Shown here piece after piece: positions 14,651 through 22,328 of a stretch of DNA of 47,703 nucleotides. Numbering within the stretch: position 1 is the stretch's first letter; every line of letters starts with the position of its first letter. A program made the translations under genes and the position numbers. Source of the DNA: Treponema sp. (GTDB lineage Bacteria; Spirochaetota; Spirochaetia; Treponematales; Treponemataceae); contig NZ_JAFRNB010000113.1 in NCBI RefSeq assembly GCF_017430385.1, positions 1 through 47,703 of the forward strand, read 5' to 3'. Under the pieces are notes generated by a model. That model made no database searches. It worked only from the letters and a program-made list of their open reading frames with translations, and had not been told where the DNA came from.

Positions 14651-14693
14651 AAAAACTCCTAACTCCTAACTGCTACTTGCTAACTTTTAACTA
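14651..14693 (-). repeat. Post-stop heptamer array after flgG
   Basis: Read on the minus strand the stop codon TAG is followed by 7-nt units TTAAAAG, TTAGCAA, GTAGCAG, TTAGGAG, TTAGGAG. Nearly the same units in the same order follow the dCMP deaminase stop codon at 40728. The repeated TAG falls in different frames because the period is 7. Confidence 0.8.
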
Positions 14694-15485
14694 TCGTTTC
14701 AAGTTGACTGCCGTCGAGAGCATTGAGTCTGTGGTCTGGATGGCCTTTGAGTTGAACTCGTAAGCTCGCTGAGCGACAATCATCTGAACCATTTCGTTTA
14801 CTACAGAAACGTTCGACATCTCGACAAACTTGTGCTTTGTAACACCGAAGCCCTCAAAGCCAGGCCGTCCTGCAATTGCCTCGCCAGAAGCATTTGTTAC
14901 TTTGTAGAGGTTGTCACCGACTGCCTCAAGGCCTGCGTTGTTAGGGAAGCGGTAAAGCTCAAGCTGAGCGACATCAACCGGATCGTCCTGTCCGAAAATC
15001 TTTACCGAAACGCGGCCTGTGTCGTCGATTGTGAGCGTGTGGATGTCAAATCCTTCCGGCATGATAACTTCCGGCTGAACGCGAAGACCGTTTGAATTTA
15101 CGAGCTGTCCGTTCATGTCGATTTTGAATGAGCCGTCTCGTGTGTAGGCATAGCTTCCGTCATACTGCATAACGCGGAAGAATCCGTCACCGACGACTGC
15201 GACATCCGTATCAACGCCTGTGTTCTGGAGTGAGCCCTGTGTGAAAATGCGCTGTGTTGCCGCAACTTTTGTACCTGCACCCTGCTGGATTCCTACTGGG
15301 GTTACAGTATCTTCAGTTGCTGGTGTTCCTGCCAGTTTCACATTCTGATAGATAAGATCTTCGAACTCAACACGCTGCTGTTTGAATCCTGTTGTGTTGA
15401 CATTCGAGAGGTTGTTTGAAATCGTGTCAAGATTCTGCTGCTGACCGTTCATGCCTGTCGCTGCTGTCCAAAGACTTCTTACCAT
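14691..15485 (-). CDS. flgG: Flagellar basal-body distal rod protein
   Basis: A 264-residue rod protein that forms the distal rod of the periplasmic flagellum. The N-terminal signature MVRSLWTAATGMNGQQQNLDT then ISNNLSNVNTTGFK is the flagellar rod/hook motif; the C-terminal block SNVSVVNEMVQMIVAQRAYE is the matching partner helix. The GDGFF sequence near residue 100 is typical of FlgG/FlgE/FlgF. Length fits FlgG (about 260) better than FlgF (about 245-280 with different ends). TGGAGT precedes the ATG. It is followed by flgJ and lies divergent from murC across 158 nt. Confidence 0.96.
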   Translation of the reverse strand: MVRSLWTAATGMNGQQQNLDTISNNLSNVNTTGFKQQRVEFEDLIYQNVKLAGTPATEDTVTPVGIQQGAGTKVAATQRIFTQGSLQNTGVDTDVAVVGDGFFRVMQYDGSYAYTRDGSFKIDMNGQLVNSNGLRVQPEVIMPEGFDIHTLTIDDTGRVSVKIFGQDDPVDVAQLELYRFPNNAGLEAVGDNLYKVTNASGEAIAGRPGFEGFGVTKHKFVEMSNVSVVNEMVQMIVAQRAYEFNSKAIQTTDSMLSTAVNLKR

Positions 15486-15608
15486 ATTTTACTCCATTTC
15501 TCAGCGTTGTACGCTTTTTGTCTGATACTTAATTATCGGAATCTGGAAAAAAAAATTTAACGGTGAAGTTATGAAAAAAATCGGCTTTGAAAAGCACTGT
15601 TTTTTCAT

Positions 15609-15637
15609 TTCACAATTTTTTTCATTTCTGCTATACT
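15609..15637 (+). promoter_or_regulatory. Promoter of murC, predicted leaderless
   Basis: TTCACA (15609-15614) and TATACT (15632-15637) are 17 nt apart, and TGC before the hexamer makes an extended -10. Only 6 nt separate the -10 from the ATG at 15644, and no ribosome-binding sequence is present, so transcription should begin at or beside the start codon. Confidence 0.65.
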
Positions 15638-15643
15638 TGCCTT

Positions 15644-17116
15644 ATGTCTCTCGAATTTTCTTTGCCCAAAGATTTTAAGGGCGTTCATTTTCATTTTGTT
15701 GGAATCAAGGGAACGGGAATGGTTGCCCTTGTCGAAATTCTTCATGCGCGCGGGGCTGTAATCACAGGAAGTGATGTCTCGGAGCGTTTTTACACTGATG
15801 AAGTCCTTGAAAAACTTGGAATCAAGGCTCTTCCTTTCTCTGAAAAAAATATTACTGAAAGCGTTCAGTTCGTGATTTATTCAAGCGCATACTCTGTCGA
15901 AAAAAATCCTGATTTAATCGAAGCAAAAAAACGCGGTCTTCCGATGATGCTTTATTCTGAGGCTCTTGGCGCAATAAGTGCAACATCTTATTCCTGTGGT
16001 GTCTGTGGTGTTCATGGAAAAACAACAACCACAGGACTCTGTGGCACTGTTTTAAAGAAACTTCCACTTTCTTCTCAGGTTCTCGCTGGGTCTATCATCA
16101 AAAGTTTCGGGGAATCCTGCACAATGACAAAGGGATATGATTATTTTGTTGCCGAAACATGCGAGTACCAGCGTCATTTCATGGCCTTTGAGCCAAAGAA
16201 AATAATCCTTACAAGCGTTGAGAGTGACCATCAGGATTATTATCCGACTTATGAGGACATCCGCGCGGCTTTCGTCGATTATATCTGTAAGCTGCCACAG
16301 GGCGGGCAGGTGATTTATTGTGCCGATGACAAAGGCGCGTGCGAGGCCGTGGAACTTGCAAAATCCCGAAGAACTGACATTCAGGCAATTCCTTATGGTG
16401 GGGCGGCTTCTGGTGATTACAAGCTTACTTTCGGGCGGGTTGAGAATGGCGTTCATTATTTTAAGATTGCTTCTTTGGGCGAGTGTGCGATTTGCGTTCC
16501 AGGAGACCACAATGTTCGTAACGCGGCGGCCGCAATTGCCCTGACAAGCGAGCTTTTAAAGACTGATGGAAAAAATCCGCATGATTACATAGAAGATATT
16601 AAGCGCGGTCTCAAAGAATTTGCCGGCGGAAAGAGACGAAGTGAAATTGTCGGGCGGGCAAAAACAGCTTTGGGGCAGGATGTTATTTTCATCGATGATT
16701 ATGGCCATCATCCGACTGCAATCAAAACGACTCTTGCCGGTTTTCGTGAATTTTATAAAGGACACAAGATTATCGTGGATTTCATGAGCCACACTTATAC
16801 CCGGACGGCGGCTTTGCTCGAAGAATTTGCTTCAAGTTTTGATTCTGCGGACAAAGTTATCATCAACAAGATTTATGGTAGCGCGCGTGAAGATGCAAGT
16901 GCTGCAAGCGTCACTGGCGAAATTTTGGCAGAGCGCGCAAAAAAATATCACAAGGATGTCTCATACTCAAAAGAATTTGATGAGGCTGCGGAGCTTGGAC
17001 TGAAATTCCTTTCCGAGCCGAGCGGTGAAGCTTTCCCTGACGGATATGTCTTCGTAACGATGGGGGCAGGCGACAACTGGAAGGTTGGTAAAAAGATTTT
17101 GGAGAAACTTTCATGA
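15644..17116 (+). CDS. murC: UDP-N-acetylmuramate-L-alanine ligase
   Basis: A 490-residue cytoplasmic ATP-dependent ligase that adds L-alanine to UDP-MurNAc in peptidoglycan synthesis. The N-terminal Rossmann motif HFVGIKGTGM (about residues 16-25), the ATP loop GVHGKTTTTG (about 121-130), the GDHNVRNAAAAIA block and the C-terminal DDYGHHPTAI are all standard. AEXC at ETCEYQRHF is the usual substrate-binding region of Mpl/MurC. Mpl (the recycling ligase) is the main alternative; Mur order with murG favours MurC. The ATG at 15644 begins the conserved part; an in-frame ATG 57 nt upstream lies before the promoter. It overlaps murG by 4 nt (ATGA). Confidence 0.88.
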   Translation: MSLEFSLPKDFKGVHFHFVGIKGTGMVALVEILHARGAVITGSDVSERFYTDEVLEKLGIKALPFSEKNITESVQFVIYSSAYSVEKNPDLIEAKKRGLPMMLYSEALGAISATSYSCGVCGVHGKTTTTGLCGTVLKKLPLSSQVLAGSIIKSFGESCTMTKGYDYFVAETCEYQRHFMAFEPKKIILTSVESDHQDYYPTYEDIRAAFVDYICKLPQGGQVIYCADDKGACEAVELAKSRRTDIQAIPYGGAASGDYKLTFGRVENGVHYFKIASLGECAICVPGDHNVRNAAAAIALTSELLKTDGKNPHDYIEDIKRGLKEFAGGKRRSEIVGRAKTALGQDVIFIDDYGHHPTAIKTTLAGFREFYKGHKIIVDFMSHTYTRTAALLEEFASSFDSADKVIINKIYGSAREDASAASVTGEILAERAKKYHKDVSYSKEFDEAAELGLKFLSEPSGEAFPDGYVFVTMGAGDNWKVGKKILEKLS

Positions 17117-18252
17117 AAAAAATAAGAAATACAATCGTTTTTGCAGGCGGCGGAACTGGCGGCCACATTTACCCAGGTCTTGCCGTTGCCGATGAGGTTC
17201 GAGCAATCGCATCAAAAAATAATCAGGAAATTAAAATCGTCTGGCTCGGGAATTCAGGCGGAATGGACAAAAATCTTGTCGAAAACTCTGGCTCTGTGGA
17301 TGAATTCATCGGAATTCCAAGCGGAAAGTTGCGCCGATATTTTTCTTTTAAGAATTTCAGCGATTTGTTCAAGATTTTCGCCGGTCTCGTCAAGTCATTT
17401 TTCACTTTGCTCAAACTGAAGCCGGCCGTTTTGTTCTCGAAGGGTGGCTTTGTAAGCGTTCCGCCTTGTGTCGCAGCAAAATTCTTGCGGATTCCGGTCT
17501 TTACTCATGAGTGCGACTTTACGCCTGGCCTTGCAACTCGCCTCAACTCAAAATTCGCAACAAAAATATTGGTGTCTTATGATGAGACAAAAGCTTATCT
17601 TCCTTCTGACAAACGCGAAAAAGCCGTTGTCACCGGAAATCCTGTGCGGCCTGTTTTCTACAATACAAATCCGGAAGAGGGCAAAAACTTCCTTTTCAGC
17701 GAGCGGAGCGACTACAATCCCGAAAAGCCAATCCTTCTTGTTTTGGGCGGAAGTTTGGGCGCGCATCAGATTAACGAGCTTGTCGTTCAGAACCTCGACT
17801 GGCTTTGCGAGCGTTTCAATGTCGTTCATCAGTGCGGTGCAAAAGATGCCGATTCAATGCCGAAAAATCACGACGGCTACTTTTTGCATCCGTTCATTTA
17901 CAAGGAGATGTGCGATGTCATTTCTTGCGCGGACATTGTTTTGAGCCGTGCGGGCGCGAATTCAATCTGGGAATGTTCCGTGCTTGGAAAGCCTATGGTT
18001 CTTATTCCTTTGTGCGGAAGCGGAACTCGTGGCGATCAGGTTGATAACGCTCATTTCTTTGAGGAAAAAGGTGCTGCGATCGTTCTTTTGGGTGAGTATG
18101 CCGAGGAATCTTATCTGAAGTCTGCTCTTGAGAGAATGTTGGATCCTGAATTCCGGGAAAATGCGGCAGTGCAGTCAAAATCCCTTTCAGAAGGAAAAAG
18201 ACCTGCCCAGAAAATTGCCGAAATCGTCTACGAAAAGGCTTTTGGAGAATAA
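17113..18252 (+). CDS. murG: Lipid II synthase (MurG)
   Basis: A 379-residue membrane-associated GT28 glycosyltransferase that transfers GlcNAc from UDP-GlcNAc to lipid I, giving lipid II. The N-terminal loop GGGTGGHIYPGLA (residues about 12-24), the THECDFTPGLATR region (E. coli EQN-like), the LGGSLGAHQIN loop (about 213-223) and the donor-site block LSRAGANSIWECSVLGKPMVLIP (written here as RAGANSIWE ... GKPMVLIP) are visible. Length fits the family (about 355-380). TTGGAGAAAC precedes the ATG, which overlaps the murC stop. The next gene, cvpA, starts 2 nt later. Confidence 0.95.
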   Translation: MKKIRNTIVFAGGGTGGHIYPGLAVADEVRAIASKNNQEIKIVWLGNSGGMDKNLVENSGSVDEFIGIPSGKLRRYFSFKNFSDLFKIFAGLVKSFFTLLKLKPAVLFSKGGFVSVPPCVAAKFLRIPVFTHECDFTPGLATRLNSKFATKILVSYDETKAYLPSDKREKAVVTGNPVRPVFYNTNPEEGKNFLFSERSDYNPEKPILLVLGGSLGAHQINELVVQNLDWLCERFNVVHQCGAKDADSMPKNHDGYFLHPFIYKEMCDVISCADIVLSRAGANSIWECSVLGKPMVLIPLCGSGTRGDQVDNAHFFEEKGAAIVLLGEYAEESYLKSALERMLDPEFRENAAVQSKSLSEGKRPAQKIAEIVYEKAFGE

Positions 18253-18254
18253 AA

Positions 18255-18737
18255 ATGACATTCACTTTCATCGATATTGTTTTTTTGATTATAATCGCCG
18301 CTTTTGCCTTTACCGCGATGATTCACGGACTTATCAAGGAACTTTTTGGAAAACTCGCCGTTATTGTCGGTGTGGTCGCGGGATTTTATTTCTGCGGCTT
18401 GCTTGCACCTCATATCTCAAAAATCATTAAGATTCCGGCCGTAGATGTCGTTCTTGCGTTCATACTGATTTTCATCACGGCTTTCCTTGCCGTAAAAATC
18501 GTTCAGATTATTGTGGGCGCGATTTTCTCAGGCGAAATCATGAAGAGCCTTGACCGCGTGCTTGGTCTTGCTTTTGGTGCTGTTGAGGGGGCTTTGATTG
18601 TCTCTTGTATCCTCATCGTGATGAAAGCCCAGATTTGGTTTGATTTTGACTCCATCCTTTCAGGCAGTACCTTCGCAAAGATTCTGCTTCCTTATTTACA
18701 GACTCCAATCTCATATATCCGGGGGATGCTTGCCTAA
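18255..18737 (+). CDS. cvpA: CvpA family inner-membrane protein
   Basis: A 160-residue membrane protein with four hydrophobic helices (about residues 3-25, 29-50, 60-82 and 100-120). The N-terminal FTFIDIVFLIIIAAFAFTAM with GLIKELFGKLAVIVGVVAG is the CvpA/colicin V production signature. Members are widespread inner-membrane proteins with a poorly defined role in envelope function. It lies 2 nt after murG and its stop codon shares a base with the start of the next gene (TAATG), so it belongs to a cell-wall and replication operon. GGAGAA precedes the ATG. Confidence 0.88.
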   Translation: MTFTFIDIVFLIIIAAFAFTAMIHGLIKELFGKLAVIVGVVAGFYFCGLLAPHISKIIKIPAVDVVLAFILIFITAFLAVKIVQIIVGAIFSGEIMKSLDRVLGLAFGAVEGALIVSCILIVMKAQIWFDFDSILSGSTFAKILLPYLQTPISYIRGMLA

Positions 18738-19960
18738 TGTTCGACAACCTTTTGTATCAGAACGCTTCTTCTCTTTTAAAAGATGACATTTTGAATAACC
18801 GGCTTCCCGGTGCGATTCTTTTGAGTGGCCCTGTTGCGAGCGGAAAACTCACCTGTGCGCTTGAGATTGCCCGGATCCTTTCTTGCTCTGGCGAAAATGA
18901 GTACAATCAGCGCGGTCACTGGCTTTGTAACTGTCCGTCTTGCAAAAAAAACAAGGAGCTTTCTAATACAAATGTGCTTCTGGCAGGTCCTCGTGACTGT
19001 TCACTTGAAATTCTTGCTGCAAAAAAAGCTTTCCTGCAGGCGGCATTCGACAATTCAAGCTATCTTGTGGCCGTGCGTTACCTTTTTATCCGCTCGGTGC
19101 GTAAACTGACCATGCGTTTTTCACAGGTTCTTTGGGAAGGTGACGACAAGCTTTCAAAACTAAGTCCTGTTGTCGGTGCAATTGACGAGGAAATGGAAAA
19201 ACTCAATCCCGAAAAGCCTCTTCCTGACAGTGACAAACTTGAAAAAATCTGCGACTCAATCGTAAAAAACTGCGAGAAACTTGAGTCCGGCTTTATGTAC
19301 GATTCTCTTCCAATAAATCAGATTCGCCGGGCTTCGCTTTGGGCGCACATGAAGTCTGTCTCCGGCAAAAAGATTTTTATCATCGAAAATGCCGACCGAA
19401 TGCTTGAGAGCGTCCGAAATGCACTTTTGAAAATCCTTGAGGAACCGCCAGAGGACATGGTTTTTATCCTCACAACATCCAACCGCGGAGCCGTGATGCC
19501 GACTATTCTTTCCCGCGTACGAACTTACAGTTTTACGGAGCGAAATGCCGTTCAGCAGAAGGAAGTCGTCCAGCGTGTTTTCCATGCGCGAGGTGGCGAA
19601 GAAAATCTTTTGATTAACGATTATCTGGAGCTTTATTTGCCGGTTAAGCCTGCCGAAATCAAAAAAGCCGCTTCTTCTTATTTCAATCATCTTATGAGCG
19701 GTCAGATTCCACTTTCGGACTCAGTGATTAAGGAATGTGCCGGTTTTGAGCCACGATTCCTTTTAAAAATCTTCCTCGTTGGAATCATGGAAGAAGCCAA
19801 AGGAAGCGAGCTTACTCCGCAAAGAGCCGAAATCTGCGCAAAAATTACCGAATTCTGCCGCGAGTGCTACAATTCTGTCACCGTATTCAATATTTCTCCT
19901 GCCGCCGTGATTGAAAAACTGTCGCGGGACTTGGCAGGGCTGAGAAGAGGGCTTGCGTAA
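18737..19960 (+). CDS. holB: DNA polymerase III delta-prime/tau-like clamp-loader subunit
   Basis: A 407-residue AAA+ clamp-loader protein. The N-terminal part (DDILNNRLPGAILLSGPVAS) and the zinc module (Cys50, Cys64, Cys66, Cys69 in CNCPSCKK) resemble DnaX/HolB. The Walker A reads GPVASGKLT: the fourth Gly is Ala and the residue after Lys is Leu, as expected for a delta-prime that no longer uses ATP. IFIIENADRMLESVRNALLK and LEEPPEDMVFILTT (from about 213) are the Walker B and sensor regions, and SRVRTYSF follows. About 100 residues are inserted between the zinc site and Walker B (about 84-190), which is not typical. The start overlaps cvpA by 1 nt. Confidence 0.85.
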   Translation: MFDNLLYQNASSLLKDDILNNRLPGAILLSGPVASGKLTCALEIARILSCSGENEYNQRGHWLCNCPSCKKNKELSNTNVLLAGPRDCSLEILAAKKAFLQAAFDNSSYLVAVRYLFIRSVRKLTMRFSQVLWEGDDKLSKLSPVVGAIDEEMEKLNPEKPLPDSDKLEKICDSIVKNCEKLESGFMYDSLPINQIRRASLWAHMKSVSGKKIFIIENADRMLESVRNALLKILEEPPEDMVFILTTSNRGAVMPTILSRVRTYSFTERNAVQQKEVVQRVFHARGGEENLLINDYLELYLPVKPAEIKKAASSYFNHLMSGQIPLSDSVIKECAGFEPRFLLKIFLVGIMEEAKGSELTPQRAEICAKITEFCRECYNSVTVFNISPAAVIEKLSRDLAGLRRGLA

Positions 19961-20040
19961 TTTCTGAGTCAGAGTTGAAGTCACGCTTATAGCATAAGTT
20001 TTTTTCATTTTTTCGCACTTTTTTTGAACTTTTACTTTCG

Positions 20041-20808
20041 TTACAATTCTTCCAGGACAAAGGGGAGCATATAAATCGGTTTATATAAAAGCTGTTCTTT
20101 GTTGTCTACATCTTTTTGCGAAAACAAAAACTGTTTGTACACTTTTCTCGAAAATTTAGTGGCAAATTCCGTTATGGACTTATGCGTATTTACGGCAGAA
20201 GATTTTATTTCCATAGGAACAAGTTTTGCATTTGAGGCAAGCAGAAAATCAATTTCATAATCATGAGTGTTATCAGCTTTTTTCCAAGTATGATAAAAAA
20301 GTCCGTTACCGCTTGCGGTTATCATTTGAGCGGCGGCATTTTCATACAGATAGCCTAGGTTTGCGTCAAGCTTATCGCTTAAAAGCTTTGCGTAAATCTT
20401 GGTATGAAGCTTATCCGCAGAATTAAAAAGAAGAGTCGTAAAAAGCCCTGTGTCTGACAAATACAATTTGTAAGATTCTTCGTCTGCTGTAGCAGAAAGC
20501 GAAACGCTTGGATCTGTGGTGTTGTAACTAATCAGAACGGTTTTTGAGTCAAGAAGCTCTGAAAAAATTTCCCTGTCCTTTTCTGTAGTCCTCTTTCCTG
20601 TGGCATTTGAAATTACATAGCGTTTTTTATTAAAGCTTAATTGGGTCGGAATTGAATTGTACATTTTTGAAAGACGGCCAGACTTATCGATTTTATAAAA
20701 ATCTTCTTCGTAAAGCTTTAATATGCTCCGTTTTACCATGTCTATCTGGTCGAAGTTCTTTCCGTTTATGTATGCTTCCACAGCCTGGGGCATATCACCA
20801 ACAGCCAT
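20041..20808 (-). pseudogene. Truncated AAA ATPase, C-terminal DUF4143 part only
   Basis: A 255-residue open frame matching the C-terminal two thirds of the large AAA_14/DUF4143 ATPase family, usually 380-440 residues. The frame begins at MAVGDMPQAVEAYI, the GGMPxAV motif that sits in the middle of full proteins, and ends with the nuclease-like DUF4143 end (YEIDFLL, VPMEIKSS, near residues 185-205). The N-terminal ATPase with its Walker motifs is missing, and an in-frame TAA lies 6 codons upstream. It is therefore a 5'-deleted remnant. A minus-strand promoter-like sequence lies upstream, so it could still be transcribed. It interrupts the cell-wall/two-component gene order. Confidence 0.8.
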
Positions 20809-20896
20809 ATAGATACGAGTGCATTAAACGCTTTTCGCCAAAACATTGCAATTTCCCTTTCTCAAAAATTATAATATATAGAAGCAGTTTTTGACA

Positions 20897-20908
20897 ACAT
20901 TTAAATGT
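20897..20908. promoter_or_regulatory. 12-bp perfect palindrome ACATTTAAATGT
   Basis: A perfect 12-bp palindrome, flanked by TTGACA at 20891-20896 and again at 20925-20930. A second palindrome, TACCATGGTA, lies at 20932-20941. On the minus strand a promoter-like TTGTCA (20890s) with an AT-rich -10 lies toward the truncated ATPase gene. It might be an operator, but chance is not excluded in this AT-rich stretch. Confidence 0.3.
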
Positions 20909-20928
20909 GTAAAAAGTACAGATTTTGA

Positions 20929-21039
20929 CAATACCATGGTACACAAGCCCTTTCTGCTTTCAAAAAATACGGTGTGCAGGCCGGAAAAGTAATTGCAGGG
21001 CAGTCTTCGTTTTGCTTTGACGATGAATTTGTGATATAA
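20929..21039 (+). pseudogene. Unidentified coding remnant, C-terminal end of a lost gene
   Basis: A 36-codon open frame between a TGA at 20926 and a TAA at 21037 has a composition typical of real protein rather than random AT-rich sequence. It includes GTQALSAFKKYGVQAGK and GQSSFCFDDEFVI. There is no start codon ahead of it except GTG at 20974, and no ribosome site, so it looks like the 3' end of a deleted gene. I do not recognise the family. Its end overlaps the promoter of the kinase gene. Confidence 0.45.
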
Positions 21040-21040
21040 T
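21012..21040 (+). promoter_or_regulatory. Promoter of the kinase-regulator operon
   Basis: TTGCTT (21012-21017) and TATAAT (21035-21040) are 17 nt apart, with TGA before the -10 as an extended element. AGGAAG (21053-21058) lies 5 nt before the ATG at 21064. A hairpin, TTCCTG (21040-21045) with CAGGAA (21052-21057), covers that ribosome site only in read-through transcripts, since transcription from this promoter should begin near 21047. Confidence 0.6.
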
Positions 21041-21063
21041 TCCTGCTCAAACAGGAAGTAAAA

Positions 21064-22314
21064 ATGAAAGAATTTTCCCGACGCGTTTCGCAAAAACTTG
21101 ATAAGCTCACACCGTTGCAGATTCAGCAGCTCGTTGAGGACTGTTATTCTCAGACGGAGATTTTTAATTCGATTTTCCAGAGCTTACCGAGCGGACTTAT
21201 TATCGTTGATGAAAACTTCTGCCTGATGAAAATCAACAAGGCTGCGGAGAGGTATCTTCCATTTAAAAGCAATCCGGAAGAAGTCAAAGAAAAGTCTCCT
21301 GTCTGGAATCTCATTGACGACGAGGAAATTTCCCATTTTTTACAGAATGCCTTTGAAGCCGACAAAACCAACATCTCAAACGAATTCACTGTCGCAACTT
21401 CTGGCGGTTCGGTGCGTTTCCTTGATTTGTATGTGACCCCGCTTGTCCAGAATCAGAACCAGAACAAAAATCTTATCGGCTCTATTATCCGTATCGACGA
21501 TGTGACCGAAAAGCGTAATCAGGAAGTGCTTCTTCATCGTATGGAAACTCTGGCCGGGCTTACGAATGTGGCGGCGAGCGTCGCACACGAAATCAAAAAT
21601 CCTCTTGGCGCGATTTCGATTCATATTCAGCTCATGCAGAAAGCACTCAAAAAAAAGCGCGAAGGTGACGGAATGTTGCCGCCTCCGAAATATGCCGAGG
21701 ACTATCTTGATGTTATCACTCAGGAAATTGAGCGGCTCAACAAAATCGTCGTGGATTTCTTGATGGCCGTGCGTCCGATTTCCGCCAAACTGGAGCTTGT
21801 GAACCCTAACAAAATCCTCGAGGACTTTATTTCGTTCTTTATGCCGGAATTCAACGAAAAGCACATAAAACTTGAGTCCGAGCTTTGCGGCTGTGATGTC
21901 CGCCTTTTGCTTGACGCCAAGCTTTTCCGTGAGGTAATCGTAAATCTTTCCCAGAACGCAATCTCAGCAATTTCCAAAAAATTCGATGATGACGAGAGCC
22001 GCATAAAAGGCCGAATCAGCATAAAAAGCCGGATTGAGAACGACCGCTACATCCTTACTTTTGCAGATGACGGTACCGGAATGGACGAAGAGACTTCTGG
22101 CCGCGTGTTCGAGCCATATTTTACCACAAAATCAAATGGAACAGGCCTGGGAATGGCAATGAGCTATAAAATCATCAAGGAATTTTCCGGCGACATTTCA
22201 GTTTCTTCTGCTTTGGGCGAGGGAACTAAATTCACGATTTCGCTCCCGGTTCCTCAGATGGAGAAAAAACTTATTGAATTCAAAGAATGTGTGGCTAATG
22301 TTTCATCAAAATAA
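21064..22314 (+). CDS. PAS-domain sensor histidine kinase, NtrB/AtoS type
   Basis: A 416-residue cytoplasmic kinase with no clear membrane segment. A PAS domain (about residues 20-145; ...SGLIIVDENFCLMKINKAAERYL) precedes a HisKA domain with the phospho-accepting His175 in SVAHEIKNPLGAI, and a HATPase_c domain with the N box QNAISA, the G1 box DDGTGMD, the F box FEPYFTTKSNGTGLGMAMSY and the final GEGTKFTISLP. It should control the NtrC-type regulator encoded 1.8 kb downstream in the same run. AtoS/NtrB-like kinases typically feed sigma-54 activators. In Treponema this kinase and its regulator often carry ato names, but the signal is unknown. Confidence 0.9.
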   Translation: MKEFSRRVSQKLDKLTPLQIQQLVEDCYSQTEIFNSIFQSLPSGLIIVDENFCLMKINKAAERYLPFKSNPEEVKEKSPVWNLIDDEEISHFLQNAFEADKTNISNEFTVATSGGSVRFLDLYVTPLVQNQNQNKNLIGSIIRIDDVTEKRNQEVLLHRMETLAGLTNVAASVAHEIKNPLGAISIHIQLMQKALKKKREGDGMLPPPKYAEDYLDVITQEIERLNKIVVDFLMAVRPISAKLELVNPNKILEDFISFFMPEFNEKHIKLESELCGCDVRLLLDAKLFREVIVNLSQNAISAISKKFDDDESRIKGRISIKSRIENDRYILTFADDGTGMDEETSGRVFEPYFTTKSNGTGLGMAMSYKIIKEFSGDISVSSALGEGTKFTISLPVPQMEKKLIEFKECVANVSSK

Positions 22315-22328
22315 AAAAGGAGGTCGAG

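Noticed and set aside
14005..14652. A longer FlgJ starting at 14652
   Set aside because: The extension is translated from the GC-rich intergenic repeat and has no ribosome site.
20041..21063. An insertion sequence or prophage remnant
   Set aside because: No transposase or integrase motif, terminal inverted repeats or target duplication can be seen; the pieces are a DUF4143 fragment and an unidentified tail.
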